Shown here one piece after another: positions 1 through 11,200 of a DNA stretch of 64,000 nt; within the stretch, counting starts at the first letter, position 1; every line of letters begins with the position of its first letter. The notes under the pieces are model-generated. The model was not told the DNA's origin. It saw nothing but the letters and a program-made list of their open reading frames with translations, and did not search any database. The position numbers were made by a program, and so were the translations under genes. The stretch is from Spisula solida (Eukaryota > Mollusca > Bivalvia > Venerida > Mactridae), in the NCBI GenBank assembly GCA_947247005.1, contig OX365960.1, forward strand, positions 18,972,533 through 19,036,532. Reading direction: 5' to 3'.

Positions 1-523
1 CGACAACAACGTAGTAAATGCGTCCACGGGCGAAATGGTGGGTGGGGGGGGGGGTGTTTGACACTCAAAGAGTGCTTGAAATCTTGCTGGATTGGCCGCA
101 AACGGTGGCAAAACGATAATAACAAATCGGGCTGTACAGTGGGATTCAACAGAAACATTTTTGAGAAGAGCGCGAGTAGAAATCGCTAGCTCGGCATGAA
201 AGTGGCCCCGGTCAAAAAAATGAATAGTTGCGTTAGACGGGTTTCGATTGCATATTCAAGTTGCGCACTGACCGCTGATGACAGATTCACCGCGAAAACT
301 CGGATCTAGCAGCGTTTTGACGAAATTGTTCACGAGTTTTCTTTAAAATGCGAAACTGCGGTTTCCGTCCGTACACGTTTGGTGCAGGCAGAATACGCAG
401 CTAGCTGGGCACGAAAGGCCGCGGCGGAGGCAGCAGCATACTAGTAAAGAACGAGAAACAAAAGTTGCTATTAACCAACTCGGTCATGAATATATGTTAT
501 ACATGTGACCCTAATTTGTGTTC
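1..523. other. Unassigned, CpG-richer flank
   Basis: No ORF or exon is recognised. The segment has more CpG than the surroundings (for example around 160-190, 290-330 and 400-430) and a run of twelve G near 47-58. It could be the edge of another promoter or a GC-richer transposon; nothing decides between these. Confidence 0.3.
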
Positions 524-1047
524 ATACCCCTGCAGCACGGCCCTAATGGACAATGGAATATTATTTCGCATGACACACCATCTTGATGTGGTGAACATTT
601 ATACCAAGCATTTTAAAATTCAGTAAGAAACAACAAAGTTACAGACACGACTTGCATGACTTTATAATCTTTGAAATCTAAGTGTGATCTTGACCTTTGA
701 GCTAAGGAGCTGGGTCTTGCGCAGGACACACTGTCTTGGTGAACATTTGTACCAAGAAATTCTAAAAATCCAATAATAAACGGCAAAGTTACAGAGCCGA
801 CACAACTTGCATGACTATATAACCTTTGACCTCTAAGTGTGACCTTGACCTTTAAGCTGGGTCTTGCACACGAAACACCGTCTTTATGTGGTGATCATTT
901 GTACCAGGCAATTTTAAAATCCAGTTAGAAATGAAAAAGTTACAGAGTGGACATAATTTTGCCGACAGACAAACAGACCAACCAACCAGCCAACCAACCG
1001 CTAGTGACTTCAGTATACCCCCTTCAAACTTTGTTTGCAGGGGTCTA
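524..1047. mobile_element. MITE-like element with terminal ACCCCTGCA / TGCAGGGGT
   Basis: The left end (ATACCCCTGCAG) is the inverse of the right end (TTTGCAGGGGTC). Inside are about three direct repeats of roughly 150-170 bp, each containing GTGAACATTTxTACCAAG and a TGACCTTTGA-type motif. A (CCAA)n stretch follows. Confidence 0.6.
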
Positions 1048-1389
1048 AAAATATAATTTCAGTAATCTTTACTCACTTTCGTACATAAAAACATGTGATC
1101 ATTTCCATAAATATTGTTGATATTCACTTGTTTGTGTGGTCGTCCACACGCTTTGATCCATAGCTTGCATTTCTGAAGGTTTCATTTCAGCTTCGGAAAC
1201 GGAATAAAACATATCCTATGCCTTCATGTCAATCTAAACTGTCAGAGTTGCAAAGCCCCAATTGACACCTTTTAACCATTTCTAGTCACGAAAACCACAA
1301 TTTGTACCATTAATTTGAGTTGTATCGATCCATTTTGAAAACCTTGACAGATTAGCTTGTCGGAAGGTTTATGGAGGCGTAAACAGTAT

Positions 1390-1628
1390 CCAGGTTACTG
1401 TTTTATCAAAGCACTCACAAAAATCTTAAAGTTACGCTCAAATTAAAATTCTTTATAGTTTATCAACAACTGCAAAATGGTGACGGGTATGGTTTGTTGG
1501 AGTTTAGTAACTGAACCATTCTTAGAATTGCAGCTCTGTTTGCCACACTTCATAATTGTAAACAAATTATAAAGGAATATATAAAAAAATATAATTTCAG
1601 TAAGTGCTTTGATAAATCAGTACCCAGG
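1390..1628. mobile_element. MITE with TACTGTTTTATCAAAGCACT terminal inverted repeats, copy 1
   Basis: The left terminus CCAGGTTACTGTTTTATCAA is mirrored by GCTTTGATAAATCAGTACCC at the right. It is the same family as 30801-31043. It ends 72 bp before the 20-bp minisatellite. Confidence 0.8.
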
Positions 1629-1700
1629 AGGTGTGTGAAATGCTGATTGGTGTCTGGTTAATAGCATACACATATCACACAGTTGTTATTGAATCTTGTT

Positions 1701-2256
1701 ACTTTGTACATGGACGGGTTACGTTGTACATGGACGGGTTACGTTGTACATGGACGGGTTACGTTGTACATGGATGGGTTACGTTGTACATGGACGGGTT
1801 ACGTTGTACATGGACGGGTTACGTTGTACATGGATGGGTTACGTTGTACATGGACGGGTTACATTGTACATGGAAGGGTTACGTTGTACATGGACGGGTT
1901 ACGTTGTACATGGAAGGGTTACGTTGTACATGGACGGGTTACGTTGTACATGGACGGGTTACATTGTACATGGAAGGGTTACGTTGTACATGGACGGGTT
2001 ACATTGTACATGGAAGGGTTACGTTGTACATGGACGGGTTACGTTGTACATGGACGGGTTACGTTGTACATGGACGGGTTACGTTGTACATGGATGGGTT
2101 ACGTTGTACATGGACGGGTTACATTGTACATGGAAGGGTTACGTTGTACATGGACGGGTTACGTTGTACATGGACGGGTTACGTTGTACATGGACGGGTT
2201 ACATTGTACATGGACGGGTTACGTTGTACATGGACGGGTTACGTTGTACATGGACG
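1701..2256. repeat. 20-bp minisatellite, 28 units
   Basis: The unit ACGTTGTACATGGACGGGTT is repeated head to tail 28 times with exactly constant length. Variation is confined almost wholly to two positions: ACGT/ACAT, and GAC/GAT/GAA before GGG. The unit has no stop in any plus frame, so three long overlapping ORFs arise; none is taken as a gene. Confidence 0.97.
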
Positions 2257-2304
2257 AAGCTTAATGTGTTGAATGTTGTAGCAACTTGACTATATCATAA
2301 CAAT

Positions 2305-2521
2305 ACTGTAAAATCATTATTTTTCGAGGGAGTTTAATTTTCGTTGATTTCGTTGTTGAACTCTACCACAAAATCTAATCATTACAATTAATAAATCTCT
2401 CAAATTCATAAATGAGTTTACCCTTTCATGTTCTGTAATCCACAAATTTATGACCCAACGAAAATGCATTTTTATCAAAATCCACGAAATTTAATACCCA
2501 CGAAAATATGTGATTTTACAA
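2305..2521. mobile_element. MITE with ACTGTAAAATCA...ATTTTCG ends
   Basis: The termini ACTGTAAAATCATTATTTTT and CGAAAATATGTGATTTTACA are imperfect inverse copies. Related ends occur at 48241-48455 and 10014-10330. Confidence 0.6.
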
Positions 2522-2529
2522 TATATGTA

Positions 2530-3777
2530 TAAACTCATTGGCAACGGTAATGTGCTTTTAGTGCTTGAAAACCTAGCAACATATAATAGTATAATCCGCA
2601 ACACTCTGGAATCAATAACCTTTGACTTAACCCCATGCTGGTCGGTCAGTCGCCCAACACTACCAACTGAGCCCACTAGGCGTACTGGCTAATGTACCTG
2701 GAGCTAGTTACGCCAGAGTTTTTTAATTTTTTGTTATTCGGACATTTTTCAGAAAAAAGTCCACAGGAGGAGGGAAAAAAATAAAAACTCCCAAAATATA
2801 GCTTCCACGAGCTGGTGGTGGCCGTAGAATAGTCAATGACGGTCCGATTGAAAGCAATCAACACTCAACAACAGTGTTGTGTTGAAGAAAACAGCCAATT
2901 TATCTTAAGACTAGGACACTGTAGTGAAACACTAATATAATAAAACTTATTATTAACAAATTAATGAAATAATAATACAGGGCTGGGCCATTTATCATCA
3001 AAACATTATATGCAATTTTGTTTTTTTCCAGTTTTTTAAAAAAAATTTTTTGTTGAAAATGCCAAAAAAATGGACAGGAGGGTCCGAGTAACGAAAAATA
3101 AAAGAAATCTGGCCTTAGTTGGGAATCCATACAAAACCACAAAGAAGAAAAACTATTATCAAAATTTTATTACCTAAACAGTAAATCAAATCAGTACGTC
3201 TTACAACACTTGGTTCTCTTATTTATACACAGTTTATAATTAGGCATCGAAACCAATAATAGGTCCAACTTGATCCTTTGCAATACAAAAACCAACACAC
3301 AAATCTGTTTTTGTATATTTATTGTAATTAGCAATCATTCTTAAACCTGAAAAATCCCAGTTCCAAAGCCTGAAACTCAACCTTTTAATGTAAAGAAAGA
3401 AGAAAATTCAGGATCCAAAAACCTGAAATCAGACACAAGCCTGAAAAATACCATGCCTGATATTTTGGATGTGGATTGAAATCGATCTTAAATATCGAGC
3501 ACAGCCTTTATTTGCCAGTCAGCTTTCTGTTGAAATATGGCAGGCATATGTGTATAATAATAATAGAATATATATTATTTATAGTTTGTGTTAAGATATG
3601 AAAGTGTTTGTTCATGTATTGCAAATACAAATTATGGTGCTGATCGCATTATACATAGAGTGACAACAAACACGGTAAATGACTAGCATATTCAGTTTGT
3701 ACACAAACGAACGGTGGTAAGTGAGAAATCATGCATTGTGTGTGTGACATCAAAACGACATCAATCCAAAAACAAAC
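2530..3777. other. No gene recognised
   Basis: AT-rich unique-looking DNA. A short direct run of CTGAAA/CCTGAAAxx phrases occurs at 3340-3450. Short ORFs on both strands have no recognisable protein features. Confidence 0.4.
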
Positions 3778-4683
3778 TACACTTAACCAATGTTCTAACT
3801 ACACCGACTAGAAAATTGAATATCTCTGGAATCGTTGTACTTATTCACACTATATTTTGAAATCAAGTCTTAAATGTAAATAGGATGTTTTTGCAACCCA
3901 GTCTGTGTAATATTAATCACCGAGGCATGACCATATACAATATCGATTTTTGTGCACGTGCTATTGAATGTTGGCGGGAAACCCATTCCACGTTGTAGAT
4001 CCCTTTTTAGTCGTAAGTCCTTTCAGACAAACACATTAGGGTCATATCATATGCCATTTGAAGAAAAGACCAGAAACGTGGATAGTTAAGGTAGTGGTTT
4101 GTGTTGACAGGGATATACCGTCTAATTATAATCTTGTTAACTTTGGTTTTAGATTTTATTTTATTATATGAGTGTAAAATTCAACCACAAACATTATCAG
4201 TTCATCATTTGTTATTCATTTTATTATATCAACATGAAAACACCAATATAATGTCGGTTTTTTTACAAATGTTTTTACTTTTGGTTTCAGTCCCTACGAC
4301 TGAAACCAAAAGTAAAAACGTTTGCCAAGAGTGTTTTTATTATCTGTTAGCTCAAACCAATACGCCAACGACCCGTAACCTTGACCCTTTCTTCAAATGG
4401 CATACCAGCCATGTGATGTTTTTCTGATAGGACGAACGACTAAGAAGCGGTTGACAACGTGGAATCGAATTCCCGCCAAAAGTTTTAAAGCACGCGTACA
4501 AAAGAGGATATTGTACCGTCATGCATCGGTGCACACTATTCCACCCAATTACTTGTAAAAACATCATAATATCGTAGACGATATCGATTTAGACCCTTTT
4601 ATAAAAAATAACGTAGTTCAATGCAACGGTTCCAGAGATATTCAAATTTAAATTCGGTGTAGTTAGAACATTGGTCAAGTGTA
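3778..4683. mobile_element. Long foldback (inverted-repeat) element, ~0.9 kb
   Basis: The left end TACACTTAACCAATGTTCTA is the inverse of the right end, and matched blocks continue inward (TTCCAGAGATATTCAA, TTGGCGGGAAxxCCATTCCACGTTGT-type, ATGCCATTTGAAGAAA). At the centre is a near-perfect 25-bp stem around 4267-4323 with a 7-nt loop (CCCTACG). The ORF across 4101-4427 is a by-product of the palindrome. Confidence 0.85.
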
Positions 4684-5288
4684 TGATGTACATGTTTATC
4701 ATAAGCAAAGCAAGGAAGTCAGTCCAAGGAGATTACAGTACAGTTTCTTCAATGCAAGCAACTTAAAACAAGTATTTCTAAAACTATAACACTGTACATT
4801 TCTACCAACAGTTTCTGCAGAAACAATGTTCACTCCATTCTCGTTCACCAGAGTATTCTTCACCTGTGATATCGCATGGTAGTCTGGGAACTTGACTAAC
4901 CACTGATGTATATGAGGATGTGATCACTCGTAATCATGAAGTTTTAAAGATATATATACTATGCGCATCTGAACATCTTATTTTAAATTTTGTAATCTCA
5001 TTGGTTACAACATCTGTAATTAAAACCATTGTAGTAAAATTGCAACTGAAACTGGTTCGGTTATGTGTTGGGCATTTTGCCTTGTAATTGAGGTATATGA
5101 TGATCTTATGTTTTCTGTGCTCGGCTGGTGAGTTTAATGCTGCCTTTCCTGCCCTACTTTATATTATCTATTTCTTTATGCCAAAAGTGGAAAGTTCATT
5201 TTTAATTTTCTAATGTACAGTATCGCAAAAATTCAATATAGAGAAATATTTTCAGTTGTAATTTCATTGCAATGACGTGTCAGCCAAT

Positions 5289-5397
5289 GTGATTGCTTAA
5301 GGGTATAAAATGTTAAAATGGGCATAGTATATCTTTAACAGATGTGATTGCTTAAGGGTATAAAATGTTTAGATAGGCATAGTATACCTTTAATAGC
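5289..5397. repeat. Two-copy direct repeat, ~55 bp
   Basis: GTGATTGCTTAAGGGTATAA, then AATGTTxxxATxGGCATAGTATAxCTTTAA, occurs twice in tandem just before a MITE-A copy. Confidence 0.8.
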
Positions 5398-5433
5398 TTC
5401 CAATAAATACATTGCTGATATTTCCACTAAAAC

Positions 5434-5713
5434 ACAAGTCATTAAGAATTGCAAGCAATACAGAAGTCCCCTACCGATTTGAAGCCATTTTCAATGTTTC
5501 TGTTGCCATAGCAACCACAATTTTTGTCGGAATCAAAATATTTTTAGACATGCATAATCCCATTATTGCCCCAATCCACATACCAAGTTTCATAACCTAG
5601 CTTGGAAACTGTTTCAGTTATGACAGGATCCAGATTTTTTGATGGCAGACGGACTGACAGATGGAGGGCAAACCAGTATAGTCCCCCTCCAGTCAAAGTC
5701 CAGTAGGGGACTA
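5434..5713 (+). mobile_element. MITE-A copy 1 (AGTCCCCTACCGG family)
   Basis: It starts ACAAGTCATTAAGAATTGCA, then AGTCCCCTACCG. It ends with the inverse ...CAGTAGGGGACTAA. Internal TTTCTGTTGCCATAGCAACC and CATAACCTAGCTTGGAAACT are shared with the other copies. About 280 bp; no coding capacity. Confidence 0.9.
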
Positions 5714-6603
5714 ACAAGACTAGTCCAGACCTGAATACAAATTATGGTAGTAACGAATCAACAATCAACACAGTGGTAGATTACTTCCCATTGGTATAGG
5801 TACATCATTGATAATCACGTCCATCGATTGGCACCCGTTTTGTAAAGGAAGTATTGACATAGGCCCTTTGAGGGGAAACAAATGTCCGATAATTACTCGC
5901 AGACAACTATCAAAGGCAGACAACCTGCTCAACCTGTTTGACCAGTACAATACTATATAACAACAACCTTCTAATACATGTACGAGTGTATATCCAAAAG
6001 GAATGTCATTGATACGTTTAAATCATCCACAATTCTAGTACCTGGCTTAACTTGAGCATTTGGCTTGTCCTCAAGATAACGAGGGTTTACTGTATTTTAA
6101 ATGTACATATAATTTTACATGTAATATGATAATCAAATAATGCAGCACATTTCATGTTACCGGTAACCAGAATTGAGTTACTGTACATTTTGATATCGTT
6201 TTATGAACCTACGCTCATCAACAAACACACCATGGGAGCAGTGACATTACGTTTGGATAAACCCACGCACTATAACCAAGCGAACAAACAATGGTCGCGA
6301 TCACAAAAAGTCTATTCCTGGTATAGAACCAGGAAACATAGGCGGTCATCATAAGATCATTTTGAACTGCATTGAAGCATGTGCTTTACACAAAATATTA
6401 TAGGCCACTGGGAAATCTTTATGATGAAATTAATGAAGCATCTGCATTAATTCCGAAATCAGCAAAGGTGAACCAAAATATATCCAGGACATTTAAAACC
6501 GCAAACTGAATTTTTTACAAGTATCAATGTACAGTACACAGTGAATCAAGGGACGAAACTGAAAGTCAAAAAGTCATTTCTTCTATATTTGCACATAGAA
6601 CAC

Positions 6604-6747
6604 CTTCAGTGGTTTTCAGCTCTTAAAGTATATAACACAGCGTTTAAAGGTACTCCACCTACAGTGGTTTTCAGCTCTTACACAGTGTTTAAAGTTACTC
6701 CATTTACAGTGGTTTTCTGCTCTTACAAAGTGTTTAAAGGTACATAA
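6604..6747. repeat. Three-copy ~54-bp tandem repeat
   Basis: CAGTGGTTTTCAGCTCTTA followed by GTGTTTAAAGGTAC-like sequence occurs three times. The open frame across it is a repeat artefact. Confidence 0.75.
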
Positions 6748-6761
6748 CTACAATAAATTAA

Positions 6762-6834
6762 TAGGGTTGCCCGCAAGACTGTCGTAACTGCTTATTATTA
6801 AAGAAGGACATACTGCAGTCTTGCAGGCAACCCT
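6762..6834. mobile_element. Short palindromic element (AGGGTTGCCxGCAAGACTG)
   Basis: The 19-bp arms AGGGTTGCCCGCAAGACTG and CAGTCTTGCAGGCAACCCT face each other over a ~35-nt spacer. It would form a hairpin. It is probably a deleted TIR element. Confidence 0.75.
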
Positions 6835-7212
6835 CGTGTTGGTGATGCCATTATTAATTTAGTGCTTTGTCAATACTATATGATTCAGAGTTATAATGGC
6901 AACAGATCTTGAAATATTCCAGTAGAAAGTCCATAACAACAACAGAAAAGTGCCCTCTGGGGTAAGGCTATCTGATAATATAGTGACCTACTACAAACAC
7001 CTATAGGTCTTCGCCAAATATAACATATTTTTACATGTCTATTCCTATATTTGCGATGAAAAATGAAATTTCAAGTGTGTTTCATATTTCATTATTTAAA
7101 CACATTTCAAACCATTTGCAATGGTTTTAAAATATTTCTTATTATATATTAGTTCACCCGGAGTTAAGTGCCTTTAATGTACCAAGTACACGAGACATAG
7201 CAATGCGCAAAG

Positions 7213-7473
7213 CAGGGGGGTCAACAGAGCCGATTTAAAAATCCTGAAAATCATATACGGCCAACCAATTTTCCAAAAAAGAAGCTTTCCATATCAAACT
7301 CAGACTCTCAATCTGTATTTAATAAAATCCTTCAGAGCAGATTAAATTGACCATAACTGTGCCATTTCTCAAGATATTTTCATCAGATAACTTTTAATCC
7401 AGTCTTAAAACATAGCTCTTTCAGGATAGATCAATCCGGAATTCCAGATAAATCAGGAATATTGAAACCCCTG
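7213..7473 (+). mobile_element. TIR element, CAGGGGTGTCAA family, copy 1
   Basis: The ends CAGGGGGGTCAACAGAGC and ATTGAAACCCCTG are inverse. The internal AAAATCCTTCAGAGCAGATT is shared with 45464-45748 and 55411-55684. Short CAGGGG ends suggest a hAT-type non-autonomous element (inference). Confidence 0.75.
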
Positions 7474-7564
7474 CCAAAGAAAGGCATTTACACAGCCTAC
7501 AGGAAGATCCTTAGTGACACTGCACAATATGTTTACAAACTAGTCATGTAACTAATCATATATC

Positions 7565-8090
7565 ACACCTGAATTAATCATTGATCACCGCTTCAAGTTA
7601 ATCATTGATCACCACTGAGTTAATCATTGATTACCACCGATCGAGTTAATCATTGATCACCACTGAGTTAATCATTGATTACCACCGATCGAGTTAATCA
7701 TTGATCACCACTGAGTTAATCATTGATCACCACTGAGTTAATCATTGATCACCACCAAGTTAATCATTGATTACCACCGACCGAGTTAATCATTGATCAC
7801 CGCTTCAAGTTAATCTTCATAGAGTTACGGTAATCATTGATACCACTGATTAATCATTGATCAACCATAGATCACCACCGAGTTAATCATTGATCACCGC
7901 TTCAAGTTAATCTTCATAGAGTTACAGTAATCATTGATACCACTGATTAATCATTGATCAAACATAGATCACCACTGAGTTAATCATAGAGCATCACTGA
8001 GTTAATCACTGATCATCACTGATTTAATCACTGATCACCACTGAGTTAATCATAGAGCATCACTGAGTTAATCATTGATCACCACTGAGT
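7565..8090. repeat. 22-bp-type minisatellite in the 3'-UTR position of the OXR1-like gene
   Basis: Many copies of GAGTTAATCATTGATCACCA with variants (ACCACCGATC, CGCTTCAAGTTAATCTTCAT, CATAGAGCATCACT). Higher-order units of ~90 bp repeat at 7785 and 7880. The array ends 8 nt from the stop codon of the gene on the minus strand. Confidence 0.9.
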
Positions 8091-8098
8091 TAGATAGT

Positions 8099-8240
8099 TC
8101 ATTCCCAAATGAAAGCCCAAGCCTCAACTCCCTTCACAACAAAATCTTCGGCGGATGTAAGTAGGTCATTGTCGAATGTCTCGCAGCGATTGGTGCGACC
8201 GTGGTACAGGTCTTCATCAAACCAGAGTCCATTGATGCCC
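8099..8240 (-). CDS. OXR1: OXR1-like terminal coding exon, TLDc C-terminus and stop
   Basis: The exon encodes GINGLWFDEDLYHGRTNRCE, TFDNDLLTSAEDFVVKGVEA and WAFIWE, then TGA at 8101-8099. GLWxDxDLYHGRxxxCxTF and the WAF ending are the TLDc C-terminal strands. The acceptor is ATCTATTTCAG. Eight nt past the stop begins the 22-bp-type array, so the 3' UTR is largely tandem repeat. Confidence 0.98.
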
Positions 8241-11200
8241 CTGAAATAGATCACATAGTCTTGTATAGGTTACAATTTAACCATAATTAAAACCTTCACC
8301 TGCCTCAAACAGCTGATACTATCTAAAAAATCCATATTCATAATTACAGCCAAATCTCAGAGGATTTCCAATGCTTTTTAATGCATATACATGTTATCAG
8401 TGTCAATCAAAAATTATTATATTCTCTTTACTATATTATAGTGTAGTATTAAACACGTGTAGACTCATCTCTTATCAGAACAGTTAATACCATAGTTACA
8501 TAGATCAGGGGCTATGGAGTAGAGAGTTGTTATTTACTGACCAGTTTACATACCCAAACTAGGTATATAGATTCAACTTAGGTGACAATTGTATAAACAG
8601 TTATTGGTTACTTACTGGCCAGTTCACATACCCAAACTAGGTATATAGATTTAATTTAGGTGTCAATTGTATAAACGGTTGATGGTTACTTACTAGCCAG
8701 TTCACATACCCAAACTAGGTATATAGATTCAATTTAGGTGACAATTGTATAAACAGTTAATGGTTACTTACTGGCCAGTTCACATACGCAAACTAGGTAT
8801 ATAGATTCAATTTAGGTGTCAATTGTATAAACGGTTGATGGTTACTTACTAGCCAGTTCACATACCCAAACTAGGTATATAGATTCAACTCAGGTGACAA
8901 TTGTATAAACAGTTTATGGTTACTTGTAACTGGCCAGCCCCCATACTCAAACTACGTATATATGTTATACAGAGGTATATTGTGTAAAGGTTTAGTGATA
9001 CTTACTGTCCTGCACCAATACTCAAACTCTCCTGGTTTCCTTTAATGAAGAAGTTATTTTCTCCCGTCCAGTGGAACACTTTGAAGTCTGGGAAGAATGT
9101 AAACAAGAAGGTCTCGCCGGTACCATAGAAACTATCACTGTACTTCAACTCACACGATGTCATCGCACCAAATATCTGATCATATGAAAAACAAGTCATT
9201 AAGAATTGCAAGCAATACAGTAGTCCCCTACCGATTTGAAGCCATTTTCAATGTTTCTGTTGCCAAAGCAACCATAGTTTTTGTCAGAATCAAAATAATT
9301 TTAGACGTGCATAATCTCCTTATTGTCCCCTATCCACATACCAAGTTTCATAAACCTAGCTTGGAAACAGTTTCAGTTATGTCAGGATCCAGATTTTTTG
9401 AGGGACAGACTGGCTGATGGACTGACAGAGGGCAAACCTATAGTCCCCTACAGTCAAAAACCGGTAGGGGACTAAAAAGGTATGCAGGTACAATGTTGTA
9501 AATAAACGAATCTGCTACAGTGTAAGTGTAGTAATCAGTTGCTGCGCGTGTTACTGTATGGCTTTGAATTGTTTGTGCATGTAAAGTATTTAATATATAA
9601 AGACCTCCACAAATTAACCATTATGACTTCAGGCCAGCCACAAACCAGACAGATCAATATCCAACTGACAAGCCTTCATGACAGCATCAAACCTACCACC
9701 TTCACCAATAGAGGTCAATAATAACTACTGAGCCTTCAGACTGGCATCAAATATGAGACTTCACCAGTAAATGGTCAATACTTGTGATCACCACATCTGA
9801 TCAATCAGGTGGGTATCAGGCTTGACTAATACTTACATAATCATTGGTATCTTTGACTGCAATCAGGATGGGACTTTCCAGTCCAGCCATATCTCTGTAT
9901 AATGTCTTCAATGAGAATCCATGTTTATCTGTGCTATAGATCAATGTCCAAGGATAGCCGATGGTTCTACCTGGTAACTGCTGACACAGCTGTAATGACA
10001 AGATGTTACAATTTTACTGTAAACCAATTTACTTTCGCAAATACTAACTTTTGCGTTTTGCCAAACGTCGGCATATTCCCGACTACAAAGTTTCGGGGTT
10101 TTAAGTTTCCTGCAATGTCCATATTTAATTTAATGTTTTTAGCACTTTTGCAGCGACTTAATTTCGCAAAATTCTGCCAATCGCCAACTCCCTGAAAGTA
10201 AATCGCGCGAAATAGTTTCTAGGTTTACAGCAACCATTTACTGTAAACTCACATATTTTCATGGGTATTAAATTTTGTAAATTTGATAAAAATCCATTTT
10301 TGCAGGGTTGTAAATTTGTGGATTACAAAATATGGAAGTATAAAACCATGTTATGTATTTGGGAGTTCTATAAATCATGAGCATTAGATTTAGTGGTTGT
10401 CAAATCTATTCATAAAATAAACCATTGTCAACAAAGCTCATGACAATTATGGGGAGTAACTCTTGCTACATTAATGCGGAATCTTTTTTGAAAGGGAAGT
10501 AGCTCTTGCTGTATTAGTGAGAGAATCTATATACAAGGGAGTACCTCTTTCTGCATTGATGCACAGATTTATTTTAGAAGGGGAGTAACTCTTGCTGTAT
10601 AGATGTGCAGATCTATTTTACAAGGGGAGTAACTCTTGCTGTATTGATGTGGGAATCTATTTTGAAAAGGAAGTAACTCTTGCTGTATTTATGTGAGAAT
10701 CTTTTTTACAATGGGGAGTAACTCTGGCTGTATTGAGGCAAGAACCCATTTTACAAAAGGAAGTAACTCTTGCTGCAATGGATGTGAGAATCTATTTTGA
10801 AAGAGAAGGAACTCTTACTGCTGTGATGTGGGAATCTGTGAGAATTGTTGATTCGCCGATCAGATCAGGTAGAGGCATTGGCTCATCAAACACAATGGAT
10901 CTTCTTTTCACAGCCTCACTTTGACTGATTATCTATTAATAGAAACATAAACTATAATTAGATCAATAATCTATAAATAGCATCATGATAAAGAGAAACA
11001 TGGTCTATAAATACATATTAATCATTTCCACAACATTAAGTAACAAACACAATTTTTAAGCATTAAAAAACACCAAAAACAAGTAAAACAAAGCGGACAG
11101 TAGAGGAAGACAAAATGTAAATCAAATGTTTGGCTACACACACATATACATGTGGGGTGAGCATGTACATAAAGTAAAACATTTAGACTGCATTCAGTAA

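Noticed and set aside
1631..2289. Three overlapping 190-210-residue ORFs of repeated LYMDGLRCTWTGYVVHGRVT type
   Set aside because: They arise because a 20-bp unit without stop codons is read through in all three frames. No start context, splice or homology supports coding.
4101..4567. Opposed ORFs at 4101-4427 and 4352-4567
   Set aside because: They lie in the arms of the foldback element and mirror one another.
7565..8090. CRISPR-like regular repeats
   Set aside because: No constant repeat with unique spacers; it is a contiguous minisatellite in a eukaryotic 3' UTR position.
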